A stretch of 64,000 bases of DNA from Escarpia spicata (taxonomy: Eukaryota > Annelida > Polychaeta > Sabellida > Siboglinidae), in the NCBI GenBank assembly GCA_963995525.1, contig CAXEFP010000887.1, positions 1,488,001 to 1,552,000 of the forward strand. Direction: 5' to 3'. Position 1 is the first letter of the stretch; every line of letters begins with the position of its first letter. The position numbers were made by a program, and so were the translations under genes. Below are positions 32,021 through 47,773 of this stretch, in pieces. Below the pieces are notes generated by a model. It did no database searches. It was not told where the DNA came from and saw nothing but the letters and a program-made list of their open reading frames with translations.

Positions 32021-32282
32021 TCATAGTTGCAAAAATTGTCATGTACGCAGGAATCTGTTTGAGAATATGAATTCTGGTGTTGGGTTCTTGATCGGTGCCG
32101 TTCCCTTGCGAGAGCATTGTCTTGCGTCGTGTTTCGGCTGTAAACTGATGCGAAAACAGCATGGTGCCTTCCAAAAAAGGCTGTCCACAGGCCCTACACG
32201 CAAGTCTAAGAGGATTAAAACATTGGACCAAAAGTTAAAGAAGGAATACATTGTCAAATATCTTGTGTTGATCTCATCACAG
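32021..32282 (+). CDS. Candidate exon with two CxxC pairs and a basic tail
   Basis: An 87-codon open segment after an acceptor (TTATCCAG), ending TCACAG|GTGAAT in phase 0. The product has CKNCHVRRN and, about 28 residues later, CLASCFGCKLM (possible metal-binding pairs), then a Lys/Arg-rich region (RKSKRIKTLDQKLKKEY). Entry phase is 2, which does not match the exit phase of 31795-31923. A 76-bp minisatellite begins exactly at the donor. No family is recognised; it may be a real exon or a decayed one. Confidence 0.35.
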
Positions 32283-32970
32283 GTGAATAGCAGCTGATAG
32301 TGCATTGTGCATGGTTTGTTTTTTGGACATCAATGTCACATGGCATGTCAGATCACAGGTGAATGAATAGTAGCTGACAGTGCATTATGCATGGTTTGTC
32401 ATTTGGACATCAATATCACATGGCATACCATATCACAAGGTGAATAGTAGCTGATAGTGCATTGTGCATGGTTTGTAATTTTGACATCAATGTCACATGG
32501 CATGTCAGATCACAGGTGAATGAATAGTAGCTGACAGTGCATTGTGCATGGTTTGTCATTTGGACATCAATGTCACATGGCATATCATATCACAAGGTGA
32601 ATAGTAGCTGACAGTGCATTGTGCATGGTTTGTCGTTTGGACATCAAAGTCACATGGCATGTCAGATCACAGGTGAATAGTAGCTGATAGTGCATTGTGC
32701 ATGGTTTGTCGTTTGGACATCAATGTCACATGGCATGTGAGATCACAGGTGAATAGTAGCTGATAGTGCTTGTGCATGGTTTGTCGATTGGACATCAATG
32801 TCACATGGCATGTTAGATCACAGGTGAATAGTAGCTGATAGTGCTTGTGCATGGTTTGTCGATTGGACATCAATGTCACATGGCATGTCAGATCACAGGT
32901 GAATAGTAGCTGATAGTGCATTGTGCATGGTTTGTCGTTTGGACATCAATGTCACATGGCAAGTCAGATC
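32283..32970. repeat. 76-bp minisatellite
   Basis: About nine units of roughly 76 bp containing GATAGTGCATTGTGCATGG and GACATCAATGTCACATGGCA; each unit repeats the TCACAGGTGAATAG junction found at the preceding exon's donor. Confidence 0.9.
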
Positions 32971-33034
32971 ATGTGGGCCTACTATGTAAAAAAATCGAAT
33001 TCAGAAATTGCAAAATAAGTATGGCTGTGTCAGA

Positions 33035-36000
33035 ACTAAAGCCGTAGCAATAATACAGGTGCTCAGTGACAAAGACTATCAGACAATATCCAACATCATT
33101 AGAAACAAACGATAGCAATAATACAGTTGCTTAGTTACAAAGACAATCAGACAATATCCAACATGATGTGAAACAAACCATAGCAATAATACAGGTGCTC
33201 AGTGATAAAGACTATCAGACAATATCCAACATGATGAGAAACAAACCATAGCAATAATACAGGTGCTCAGTGATAAAGACTATCAGACAATATCCACCAT
33301 GATGAGAAACAAACCATAGCAATAATACAGGTGCTCAGTGATAAAGACTATCAGACAATATCCAACATGATGAGAAACAAACCATAGCAATAATACAGGT
33401 GCTCATTGACGAAGACAATCAGGCAATATCCAACATGAAGATAAACAAACCATAGCAATAATACAGGTGCTTAGTTACAAAGACTATCAGACAATGTCCA
33501 ACATGATGAGAAACAAACGATAGCAATACTACAGGTGCTCAGTGACAAAGACTATCAGACAATGTCCAACATCATTAGAAACAAACGATAGCAATAATAC
33601 AGTTGCTTAGTTACAAAGACAATCAGACAATATCCAACATGATGACAAACAAACGATAGCAATAATACAGGTGCTCAGTGACAAAGACTATCAGACAATG
33701 TCCAACATCATTAGAAACAAACGATAGCAATAATACAGTTGCTTAGTTACAAAGACAATCAGACAATATCCAACATGATGAGAAACAAACGATAGCAATA
33801 ATACAGGTGCTCAGTGACAAAGACTATCAGACAATGTCCAACATCATTAGAAACAAACGATAGCAATAATACAGTTGCTTAGTTACAAAGACAATCAGAC
33901 AATATCCAACATGATGAAAAACAAACCATAGCAATAATACAGGTGCTCAGTGACAAAGACAATCAGACAATATCCAACATGAAGATAAACAAACCATAGC
34001 AATAATACAGGTGCTCAGTGACAAAGACAATCAGACAATATCCAACATAATGAGAAACAAACCATAGCAATAATACAGGTGCTCATTGACGAAGACAATC
34101 AGGCAATATCCAACATGAAGATAAACAAACCATAGCAATAATACAGGTGCTTAGTTACAAAGACTATCAGACAATGTCCAACATCATTAGAAACAAACGA
34201 TAGCAATAATACAGGTGCTTAGTTACAAAGACTATCAGACAATATCCAACATGATGAGAAACAAACGATAGCAATAATACAGGTGCTCAGTGACAAAGAC
34301 TATCAGACAATATCCAACATGATGAGAAACAAACCATAGCAATAATACAGGTGCTCAGTTACAAAGACTATCAGACAATATCCAACATGATGAGAAACAA
34401 ACCATAGCAATAATACAGGTGCTTAGTTACAAAGACAATCAGACAATATCCAACATGAAGATAAACAAACCATAGCAATAATACAGGTGCTCAGTGACAA
34501 AGACTGTCAGACAATATCCAACATGATGAGAAACAAACCATAGCAATAATACAGGTGCTCAGTGATAAAGACTATCAGACAATATCCAACATGATGAGAA
34601 ACAAACCATAGCAATAATACAGGTGCTCAGTGATAAAGACTATCAGACAATATCCAACATGATGAGAAACAAACCATAGCAATAATACAGGTGCCCAGTG
34701 ATAAAGACTATCAGACAATATCCAACATGATGAGAAACAAACCATAGCAATAATACAGGTGCTCAGTGATAAAGACTATCAGACAATATCCAACATGATG
34801 AGAAACAAACCATAGCAATAATACAGGTGCTCAGTGATAAAGACTATCAGACAATATCCAACATGATGAGAAACAAACCATAGCAATAATACAGGTGCCC
34901 AGTGATAAAGACTATCAGACAATATCCAACATGATGAGAAACAAACCATAGCAATAATACAGGTGCTCATTGACGAAGACAATCAGGCAATTTCCAATAT
35001 GAAGATAAACAAACCATAGCAATAATACAGGTGCTTAGTTACAAAGACTATCAGACAATGTCCAACATCATTAGAAACAAACGGGTTTGTTTGTAACAAA
35101 TGCAGTTGCTTATCCACTAAGCAACTGCAATAATACAGTTGCTTAGTTACAAAGACAATCAGACAATATCCAACATGATGAGAAACAAACGATAGCAATA
35201 ATACAGGTGCTCAGTGACAAAGACAATCAGACAATATCCAACATAATGAGAAACAAACCATAGCAATAATACAGGTGCTCATTGACGAAGACAATCAGGC
35301 AATATCCAACATGAAGATAAACAAACCATAGCAATAATACAGGTGCTTAGTTACAAAGACTATCAGACAATGTCCAACATGATGAGAAACAAACGATAGC
35401 AATAATACAGGTGCTCAGTGACAAAGACTATCAGACAATGTCCAACATCATTAGAAACAAACGATAGCAATAACACAGTTGCTTAGTTACAAAGACAATC
35501 AGACAATATCCAACATGATGACAAACAAACGATAGCAATAATACAGGTGCTCAGTGACAAAGACTATCAGACAATGTCCAACATCATTAGAAACAAACGA
35601 TAGCAATAATACAGTTGCTTAGTTACAAAGACAATCAGACAATATCCAACATGATGAGAAACAAACGATAGCAATAATACAGGTGCTCAGTGACAAAGAC
35701 TATCAGACAATGTCCAACATCATTAGAAACAAACGATAGCAATAATACAGTTGCTTAGTTACAAAGACAATCAGACAATATCCAACATGATGAAAAACAA
35801 ACCATAGCAATAATACAGGTGCTCAGTGACAAAGACAATCAGACAATATCCAACATGAAGATAAACAAACCATAGCAATAATACAGGTGCTCAGTGACAA
35901 AGACAATCAGACAATATCCAACATAATGAGAAACAAACCATAGCAATAATACAGGTGCTCATTGACGAAGACAATCAGGCAATATCCAACATGAAGATAA

Positions 36001-39000
36001 ACAAACCATAGCAATAATACAGGTGCTTAGTTACAAAGACTATCAGACAATGTCCAACATCATTAGAAACAAACGATAGCAATAATACAGGTGCTTAGTT
36101 ACAAAGACTATCAGACAATATCCAACATGATGAGAAACAAACGATAGCAATAATACAGGTGCTCAGTGACAAAGACTATCAGACAATATCCAACATGATG
36201 AGAAACAAACCATAGCAATAATACAGGTGCTCAGTTACAAAGACTATCAGACAATATCCAACATGATGAGAAACAAACCATAGCAATAATACAGGTGCTT
36301 AGTTACAAAGACAATCAGACAATATCCAACATGAAGATAAACAAACCATAGCAATAATACAGGTGCTCAGTGACAAAGACTGTCAGACAATATCCAACAT
36401 GATGAGAAACAAACCATAGCAATAATACAGGTGCTCAGTGATAAAGACTATCAGACAATATCCAACATGATGACAAACAAACCATAGCAATAATACAGGT
36501 GCTCAGTGATAAAGACTATCAGACAATATCCAACATGATGAGAAACAAACCATAGCAATAATACAGGTGCCCAGTGATAAAGACTATCAGACAATATCCA
36601 ACATGATGAGAAACAAACCATAGCAATAATACAGGTGCTCAGTGATAAAGACTATCAGACAATATCCAACATGATGAGAAACAAACCATAGCAATAATAC
36701 AGGTGCTCAGTGATAAAGACTATCAGACAATATCCAACATGATGAGAAACAAACCATAGCAATAATACAGGTGCCCAGTGATAAAGACTATCAGACAATA
36801 TCCAACATGATGAGAAACAAACCATAGCAATAATACAGGTGCTCATTGACGAAGACAATCAGGCAATATCCAATATGAAGATAAACAAACCATAGCAATA
36901 ATACAGGTGCTCATTGACGAAGACAATCAGGCAATATCCAACATGAAGATAAACAAACCATAGCAATAATACAGGTGCTTAGTTACAAAGACTATCAGAC
37001 AATGTCCAACATCATTAGAAACAAACGATAGCAATAATACAGGTGCTCAGTGACAAAGACTATCAGACAATGTCCAACATCATTAGAAACAAACGATAGC
37101 AATAATACAGTTGCTTAGTTACAAAGACAATCAGACAATATCCAACATGATGAGAAACAAACGATAGCAATAATACAGGTGCTCAGTGACAAAGACAATC
37201 AGACAATATCCAACATAATGAGAAACAAACCATAGCAATAATACAGGTGCTCATTGACGAAGACAATCAGGCAATATCCAACATGAAGATAAACAAACCA
37301 TAGCAATAATACAGGTGCTTAGTTACAAAGACTATCAGACAATGTCCAACATCATTAGAAACAAACGATAGCAATAATACAGGTGCTTAGTTACAAAGAC
37401 TATCAGACAATATCCAACATGATGAGAAACAAACGATAGCAATAATACAGGTGCTCAGTGACAAAGACTATCAGACAATATCCAACATGATGAGAAACAA
37501 ACCATAGCAATAATACAGGTGCTCAGTTACAAAGACTATCAGACAATATCCAACATGATGAGAAACAAACCATAGCAATAATACAGGTGCTTAGTTACAA
37601 AGACAATCAGACAATATCCAACATGAAGATAAACAAACCATAGCAATAATACAGGTGCTCAGTGACAAAGACTGTCAGACAATATCCAACATGATGAGAA
37701 ACAAACCATAGCAATAATACAGGTGCTCAGTGATAAAGACTATCAGACAATATCCAACATGATGAGAAACAAACCATAGCAATAATACAGGTGCTCAGTG
37801 ATAAAGACTATCAGACAATATCCAACATGATGAGAAAAAAACCATAGCAATAATACAGGTGCCCAGTGATAAAGACTATCAGACAATATCCAACATGATG
37901 AGAAACAAACCATAGCAATAATACAGGTGCTCAGTGATAAAGACTATCAGACAATATCCAACATGATGAGAAACAAACCATAGCAATAATACAGGTGCTC
38001 AGTGATAAAGACTATCAGACAATATCCAACATGATGAGAAACAAACCATAGCAATAATACAGGTGCCCAGTGATAAAGACTATCAGACAATATCCAACAT
38101 GATGAGAAATAAACCATAGCAATAATACAGGTGCTCATTGACGAAGACAATCAGGCAATATCCAATATGAAGATAAACAAACCATAGCAATAATACAGGT
38201 GCTTAGTTACAAAGACTATCAGACAATGTCCAACATCATTAGAAACAAACGATAGCAATAATACAGTTGCTTAGTTACAAAAAACAATCAGACAATATCC
38301 AACATGATGAGAAACAAACGATAGCAATAATACAGGTGCTCAGTGACAAAGACAATCAGACAATATCCAACATAATGAGAAACAAACCATAGCAATAATA
38401 CAGGTGCTCATTGACGAAGACAATCAGGCAATATCCAACATGAAGATAAACAAACCATAGCAATAATACAGGTGCTTAGTTACAAAGACTATCAGACAAT
38501 GTCCAACATGATGAGAAACAAACGATAGCAATACTACAGGTGCTCAGTGACAAAGACTATCAGACAATGTCCAACATCATTAGAAACAAACGATAGCAAT
38601 AACACAGTTGCTTAGTTACAAAGACAATCAGACAATATCCAACATGATGACAAACAAACGATAGCAATAATACAGGTGCTCAGTGACAAAGACTATCAGA
38701 CAATATCCAACATGATGAGAAACAAACCATAGCAATAATACAGGTGCTCAGTTACAAAGACTATCAGACAATATCCAACATGATGAGAAACAAACCATAG
38801 CAATAATACAGGTGCTTAGTTACAAAGACAATCAGACAATATCCAACATGAAGATAAACAAACCATAGCAATAATACAGGTGCTCAGTGACAAAGACTGT
38901 CAGACAATATCCAACATGATGAGAAACAAACCATAGCAATAATACAGGTGCTCAGTGATAAAGACTATCAGACAATATCCAACATGATGAGAAACAAACC

Positions 39001-42000
39001 ATAGCAATAATACAGGTGCTCAGTGATAAAGACTATCAGACAATATCCAACATGATGAGAAACAAACCATAGCAATAATACAGGTGCCCAGTGATAAAGA
39101 CTATCAGACAATATCCAACATGATGAGAAACAAACCATAGCAATAATACAGGTGCTCAGTGATAAAGACTATCAGACAATATCCAACATGATGAGAAACA
39201 AACCATAGCAATAATACAGGTGCTCAGTGATAAAGACTATCAGACAATATCCAACATGATGAGAAACAAACCATAGCAATAATACAGGTGCCCAGTGATA
39301 AAGACTATCAGACAATATCCAACATGATGAGAAACAAACCATAGCAATAATACAGGTGCTCATTGACGAAGACAATCAGGCAATATCCAATATGAAGATA
39401 AACAAACCATAGCAATAATACAGGTGCTTAGTTACAAAGACTATCAGACAATGTCCAACATCATTAGAAACAAACGATAGCAATAATACAGTTGCTTAGT
39501 TACAAAGACAATCAGACAATATCCAACATGATGAGAAACAAACGATAGCAATAATACAGGTGCTCAGTGACAAAGACAATCAGACAATATCCAACATAAT
39601 GAGAAACAAACCATAGCAATAATACAGGTGCTCATTGACGAAGACAATCAGGCAATATCCAACATGAAGATAAACAAACCATAGCAATAATACAGGTGCT
39701 TAGTTACAAAGACTATCAGACAATGTCCAACATGATGAGAAACAAACGATAGCAATACTACAGGTGCTCAGTGACAAAGACTATCAGACAATGTCCAACA
39801 TCATTAGAAACAAACGATAGCAATAACACAGTTGCTTAGTTACAAAGACAATCAGACAATATCCAACATGATGACAAACAAACGATAGCAATAATACAGG
39901 TGCTCAGTGACAAAGACTATCAGACAATGTCCAACATCATTAGAAACAAACGATAGCAATAATACAGTTGCTTAGTTACAAAGACAATCAGACAATATCC
40001 AACATGATGAGAAACAAACGATAGCAATAATACAGGTGCTCAGTGACAAAGACTATCAGACAATGTCCAACATCATTAGAAACAAACGATAGCAATAATA
40101 CAGTTGCTTAGTTACAAAGACAATCAGACAATATCCAACATGATGAAAAACAAACCATAGCAATAATACAGGTGCTCAGTGACAAAGACAATCAGACAAT
40201 ATCCAACATGAAGATAAACAAACCATAGCAATAATACAGGTGCTCAGTGACAAAGACAATCAGACAATATCCAACATAATGAGAAACAAACCATAGCAAT
40301 AATACAGGTGCTCATTGACGAAGACAATCAGGCAATATCCAACATGAAGATAAACAAACCATAGCAATAATACAGGTGCTTAGTTACAAAGACTATCAGA
40401 CAATGTCCAACATCATTAGAAACAAACGATAGCAATAATACAGGTGCTTAGTTACAAAGACTATCAGACAATATCCAACATGATGAGAAACAAACGATAG
40501 CAATAATACAGGTGCTCAGTGACAAAGACTATCAGACAATATCCAACATGATGAGAAACAAACCATAGCAATAATACAGGTGCTCAGTTACAAAGACTAT
40601 CAGACAATATCCAACATGATGAGAAACAAACCATAGCAATAATACAGGTGCTTAGTTACAAAGACAATCAGACAATATCCAACATGAAGATAAACAAACC
40701 ATAGCAATAATACAGGTGCTCAGTGACAAAGACTGTCAGACAATATCCAACATGATGAGAAACAAACCATAGCAATAATACAGGTGCTCAGTGATAAAGA
40801 CTATCAGACAATATCCAACATGATGACAAACAAACCATAGCAATAATACAGGTGCTCAGTGATAAAGACTATCAGACAATATCCAACATGATGAGAAACA
40901 AACCATAGCAATAATACAGGTGCCCAGTGATAAAGACTATCAGACAATATCCAACATGATGAGAAACAAACCATAGCAATAATACAGGTGCTCAGTGATA
41001 AAGACTATCAGACAATATCCAACATGATGAGAAACAAACCATAGCAATAATACAGGTGCTCAGTGATAAAGACTATCAGACAATATCCAACATGATGAGA
41101 AACAAACCATAGCAATAATACAGGTGCCCAGTGATAAAGACTATCAGACAATATCCAACATGATGAGAAACAAACCATAGCAATAATACAGGTGCTCATT
41201 GACGAAGACAATCAGGCAATATCCAATATGAAGATAAACAAACCATAGCAATAATACAGGTGCTCATTGACGAAGACAATCAGGCAATATCCAACATGAA
41301 GATAAACAAACCATAGCAATAATACAGGTGCTTAGTTACAAAGACTATCAGACAATGTCCAACATCATTAGAAACAAACGATAGCAATAATACAGGTGCT
41401 CAGTGACAAAGACTATCAGACAATGTCCAACATCATTAGAAACAAACGATAGCAATAATACAGTTGCTTAGTTACAAAGACAATCAGACAATATCCAACA
41501 TGATGAGAAACAAACGATAGCAATAATACAGGTGCTCAGTGACAAAGACAATCAGACAATATCTAACATAATGAGAAACAAACCATAGCAATAATACAGG
41601 TGCTCATTGACGAAGACAATCAGGCAATATCCAACATGAAGATAAACAAACCATAGCAATAATACAGGTGCTTAGTTACAAAGACTATCAGACAATGTCC
41701 AACATCATTAGAAACAAACGATAGCAATAATACAGGTGCTTAGTTACAAAGACTATCAGACAATATCCAACATGATGAGAAACAAACGATAGCAATAATA
41801 CAGGTGCTCAGTGACAAAGACTATCAGACAATATCCAACATGATGAGAAACAAACCATAGCAATAATACAGGTGCTCAGTTACAAAGACTATCAGACAAT
41901 ATCCAACATGATGAGAAACAAACCATAGCAATAATACAGGTGCTTAGTTACAAAGACAATCAGACAATATCCAACATGAAGATAAACAAACCATAGCAAT

Positions 42001-45000
42001 AATACAGGTGCTCAGTGACAAAGACTGTCAGACAATATCCAACATGATGAGAAACAAACCATAGCAATAATACAGGTGCTCAGTGATAAAGACTATCAGA
42101 CAATATCCAACATGATGAGAAACAAACCATAGCAATAATACAGGTGCTCAGTGATAAAGACTATCAGACAATATCCAACATGATGAGAAAAAAACCATAG
42201 CAATAATACAGGTGCCCAGTGATAAAGACTATCAGACAATATCCAACATGATGAGAAACAAACCATAGCAATAATACAGGTGCTCAGTGATAAAGACTAT
42301 CAGACAATATCCAACATGATGAGAAACAAACCATAGCAATAATACAGGTGCTCAGTGATAAAGACTATCAGACAATATCCAACATGATGAGAAACAAACC
42401 ATAGCAATAATACAGGTGCCCAGTGATAAAGACTATCAGACAATATCCAACATGATGAGAAACAAACCATAGCAATAATACAGGTGCTCATTGACGAAGA
42501 CAATCAGGCAATATCCAATATGAAGATAAACAAACCATAGCAATAATACAGGTGCTTAGTTACAAAGACTATCAGACAATGTCCAACATCATTAGAAACA
42601 AACGATAGCAATAATACAGTTGCTTAGTTACAAAAAACAATCAGACAATATCCAACATGATGAGAAACAAACGATAGCAATAATACAGGTGCTCAGTGAC
42701 AAAGACAATCAGACAATATCCAACATAATGAGAAACAAACCATAGCAATAATACAGGTGCTCATTGACGAAGACAATCAGGCAATATCCAACATGAAGAT
42801 AAACAAACCATAGCAATAATACAGGTGCTTAGTTACAAAGACTATCAGACAATGTCCAACATGATGAGAAACAAACGATAGCAATACTACAGGTGCTCAG
42901 TGACAAAGACTATCAGACAATGTCCAACATCATTAGAAACAAACGATAGCAATAACACAGTTGCTTAGTTACAAAGACAATCAGACAATATCCAACATGA
43001 TGACAAACAAACGATAGCAATAATACAGGTGCTCAGTGACAAAGACTATCAGACAATATCCAACATGATGAGAAACAAACCATAGCAATAATACAGGTGC
43101 TCAGTTACAAAGACTATCAGACAATATCCAACATGATGAGAAACAAACCATAGCAATAATACAGGTGCTTAGTTACAAAGACAATCAGACAATATCCAAC
43201 ATGAAGATAAACAAACCATAGCAATAATACAGGTGCTCAGTGACAAAGACTGTCAGACAATATCCAACATGATGAGAAACAAACCATAGCAATAATACAG
43301 GTGCTCAGTGATAAAGACTATCAGACAATATCCAACATGATGAGAAACAAACCATAGCAATAATACAGGTGCTCAGTGATAAAGACTATCAGACAATATC
43401 CAACATGATGAGAAACAAACCATAGCAATAATACAGGTGCCCAGTGATAAAGACTATCAGACAATATCCAACATGATGAGAAACAAACCATAGCAATAAT
43501 ACAGGTGCTCAGTGATAAAGACTATCAGACAATATCCAACATGATGAGAAACAAACCATAGCAATAATACAGGTGCTCAGTGATAAAGACTATCAGACAA
43601 TATCCAACATGATGAGAAACAAACCATAGCAATAATACAGGTGCCCAGTGATAAAGACTATCAGACAATATCCAACATGATGAGAAACAAACCATAGCAA
43701 TAATACAGGTGCTCATTGACGAAGACAATCAGGCAATATCCAATATGAAGATAAACAAACCATAGCAATAATACAGGTGCTTAGTTACAAAGACTATCAG
43801 ACAATGTCCAACATCATTAGAAACAAACGATAGCAATAATACAGTTGCTTAGTTACAAAGACAATCAGACAATATCCAACATGATGAGAAACAAACGATA
43901 GCAATAATACAGGTGCTCAGTGACAAAGACAATCAGACAATATCCAACATAATGAGAAACAAACCATAGCAATAATACAGGTGCTCATTGACGAAGACAA
44001 TCAGGCAATATCCAACATGAAGATAAACAAACCATAGCAATAATACAGGTGCTTAGTTACAAAGACTATCAGACAATGTCCAACATCATTAGAAACAAAC
44101 GATAGCAATAATACAGGTGCTCAGTGACAAAGACTATCAGACAATGTCCAACATCATTAGAAACAAACGATAGCAATAATACAGTTGCTTAGTTACAAAG
44201 ACAATCAGACAATATCCAACATGATGAGAAACAAACGATAGCAATAATACAGGTGCTCAGTGACAAAGACAATCAGACAATATCCAACATAATGAGAAAC
44301 AAACCATAGCAATAATACAGGTGCTCATTGACGAAGACAATCAGGCAATATCCAACATGAAGATAAACAAACCATAGCAATAATACAGGTGCTTAGTTAC
44401 AAAGACTATCAGACAATATCCAACATGATGAGAAACAAACGATAGCAATAATACAGGTGCTCAGTGACAAAGACTATCAGACAATATCCAACATGATGAG
44501 AAACAAACCATAGCAATAATACAGGTGCTCAGTTACAAAGACTATCAGACAATATCCAACATGATGAGAAACAAACCATAGCAATAATACAGGTGCTTAG
44601 TTACAAAGACTATCAGACAATATCCAACATGATGAGAAACAAACCATAGCAATAATACAGGTGCTCAGTTACAAAGACTATCAGACAATATCCAACATGA
44701 TGAGAAACAAACCATAGCAATAATACAGGTGCTTAGTTACAAAGACAATCAGACAATATCCAACATGAAGATAAACAAACCATAGCAATAATACAGGTGC
44801 TTAGTTATAAAGACAATCAGACAATATCCAACATGAAGATAAACAAACCATAGCAATAATACAGGTGCTTAGTTACAAAGACAATCAGACAATATCCAAC
44901 ATGATGAGAAACAAACCATAGCAATAATACAGGTGCTTAGTTACAAAGACAATCAGACAATATCCAACATGAAGATAAACAAACCATAGCAATAATACAG

Positions 45001-45445
45001 GTGCTTAGTTATAAAGACAATCATACAATATCCAACATGAAGATAAACAAACCATAGCAATAATACAGGTGCTTAGTTACAAAGACAATCAGACAATATC
45101 CAACATGAAGATAAACAAACCATAGCAATAATACAGGTGCTCAGTGACAAAGACTATCAGACAATATCCAACATGATGAGAAACAAACCATAGCAATAAT
45201 ACAGGTGCTCAGTTACAAAGAATATCAGACAATATCCAACATGATGAGAAACAAACCATAGCAATAATACAGGTGCTCAGTGACAAAGACTATCAGACAA
45301 TATCCAACATGATGAGAAACAAACCATAGCAATAATACAGGTGCTCAGTTACAAAGACAATCAGACAATATCCAACATGATGAGAAACAAACCATAGCAA
45401 TAATACAGGTGCTCATTGACAAAGACAATCAGGCAATATCCAACA
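33035..45445. repeat. 68-bp satellite with higher-order structure (12.4 kb)
   Basis: About 180 tandem units of a 68-bp monomer: AACCATAGCAATAATACAGG, then TGCTCAGTGATAAAGACTAT, CAGACAATATCCAACATGAT and GAGAAACA. Marker variants repeat at long intervals: a GAGAAAAAAACC variant at 37831 and 42184, a one-base-longer CAAAAAACAATC variant at 38278 and 42631, each 4353 bp apart. Blocks of about 1836, 1292 and 1225 bp make up this 4353-bp period (64 monomers plus 1 bp). The 67-codon open frame recurring seven times on the minus strand is a consequence of the repeat. Confidence 0.95.
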
Positions 45446-45449
45446 TCAT

Positions 45450-45835
45450 GTTTCTTCTACCAACTTAAACCAACAGCCCCAGTTATGATCATGTGATGTT
45501 GTCTTGCAACTGAAGGCAGTGGCTCTAAGTGAGATTGTGTTCTCTGTTTCTTCTACCAACTTAAACCAACAGCTCTAGTTATGATCATGTGATGTTGTCT
45601 TCCAACTAAAGGCAGTGGCTCTAGGTGAGATTGTGTTCTCTGTTTCTTTTACCAACTTAAACCAACAACCCTAGTTATGATCATGTGATGTTGTCTTCCA
45701 ACTAAAGGCAGTGGCTCTAGGTGAGATTGTGTTCTCTGTTTCTTTTACCAACTTAAACCAACAGCCCTAGTTATGATCATGTGGTGTTGTCTTCCAACTA
45801 AAGGCAGTGGCTGTGGGTCAGTTTCTTTTTCCAGT
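45450..45835. repeat. 96-bp minisatellite, four units
   Basis: Units start GTTTCTTCTACCAACTTAAA at 45450, 45546, 45642 and 45738 and carry GGCTCTAGGTGAGATTGTG. From 45836 to 46004 nothing is recognised. Confidence 0.9.
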
Positions 45836-46004
45836 GGTAAAACACACAATCAATGTTATTATAACATTTGTATAAACAATATTCTAACAACTTTGACAAC
45901 AAACTTGTGTTTAAAAGGAGGCGATATGTTCCTTGGTTCTTATGATTTAATATTTAGACGATGATTAACATTAACGTATACTGTGTGCCAAATTATCTGG
46001 TGAC

Positions 46005-47600
46005 ATGTTCAAACTATATATAGCAAGTGCGTGACAATGTCCACAGTTTGAATGTTGACACTGGTGACATGTTCAAACTATCTATAGCAAGTGCGTGACA
46101 AAGTCCACAGTTTGAATGTTGACACTGGTGACATGTTCAAACTGTCTATAGCAAGTGCGTGACAATGTCCACAGTTTGAATGTTGACACTGGTGACATGT
46201 TCAAACTATAGCAAGTGCGTGACAATGTCCACAGTTTGAGTGTTGACACTGGTGACATGTTCAAACTATCTATAGCAAGTGCGTGACAATGTCCACAGTT
46301 TGAATGTTGACACTGGTGACATGTTCAAACTGTCTATAGCAAGTGCATGACAATGTTCCCAGTTTGAATGTTGACACTGGTGACATGTTCAAACTGTCTA
46401 TAGCAAGTCCGTGACAATGTCCACAGTTTGAATGTTGACACTGGTGACATGTTCAAACTGTCTATAGCAAGTGCATGACAATGTCCACAGTTTGAATGTT
46501 GACACTGGTGACATGTTCAAACTATCTATAGCAAGTGCGTGACAATGTCCACAGTTTGAATGTTGACACTGGTGACATGTTCAAACTATCTATAGCAAGT
46601 GCGTGACAATGTCCACAGTTTGAATGTTGACACTGGTGACATGTTCAAACTATCTATAGCAAGTGCGTGACAATGTCCACAGTTTGAATGTTGACACTGG
46701 TGACATGTTCAAACTATCTATAGCAAGTGCGTGACAATGTCCACAGTTTGAATGTTGACACTGGTGACATGTTCAAACTGTGTATAGCAAGTGCGTGACA
46801 ATGTCCACAGTTTGAATGTTGACACTGGTGACATGTTCAAACTATCTATAGCAAGTGCGTGACAATGTCCACAGTTTGAATGTTGACACTGGTGACATGT
46901 TCAAACTGTCTATAGCAAGTGCGTGACAATGTCCACAGTTTGAATGTTGACACTGGTGACATGTTCAAACTATCTATAGCAAGTGCGTGACAATGTCCAC
47001 AGTTTGAATGTTGACACTGGTGACATGTTCAAATTATCTATAGCAAGTGCGTGACAATGTCCACAGTTTGAATGTTGACACTGGTGACATGTTCAAACTA
47101 TCTATAGCAAGTGCGTGACAATGTCCACAGTTTGAATGTTGACACTGGTGACATGTTCAAACTATCTATAGCAAGTGCGTGACAATGTCCACAGTTTGAA
47201 TGTTGACACTGGTGACATGTTCAAATTATCTATAGCAAGTGCGTGACAATGTCCACAGTTTGAATGTTGACACTGGTGACTTGTTCAAACTATCTATAGC
47301 AAGTGCGTGACAATGTCCACAGTTTGAATGTTGACACTGGTGACTTGTTCAAACTATCTATAGCAAGTGCGTGACAATGTCCACAGTTTGAATGTTGACT
47401 CTCGTGACATGTTCAAACTGTCTATAGCAAGTGCGTGACAATGTCCACAGTTTGAATGTTGACTCTCGTGACATGTTCAAATTATCTATAGCAAGTGCGC
47501 AACAGTGTCGACAGTTTGAATGTTGACACTGGTGACATATTCAAGTTGTAAACATGACAATGACGACAGTTTGAATGTTGACTCTCGTGACATGTTCAAA
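46005..47600. repeat. 64-bp minisatellite, about 25 units
   Basis: Units contain GTCCACAGTTTGAATGTTGA, CACTGGTGACATGTTCAAAC and TATCTATAGCAAGTGCGTGA; the last units degenerate towards 47600. Confidence 0.95.
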
Positions 47601-47773
47601 TTGTAAACATAACATCCACTTTCAAAGCAATCTTTATTGGTAATATTGCCAAGGCAGGTTGAGTTAAGGGCAATAATCATTGATGTTCAATGATTGATTA
47701 CTTATCCACATTTAGTACAACCATTGCAGCTAACTTCTTGTTACAACTTACTGTGCTTACTAATTTCAGGTAG

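Noticed and set aside
34779..43728. Seven near-identical 67-codon frames on the minus strand
   Set aside because: They recur at multiples of the 68-bp satellite period and mark the higher-order repeat. No promoter or splice context; not genes.
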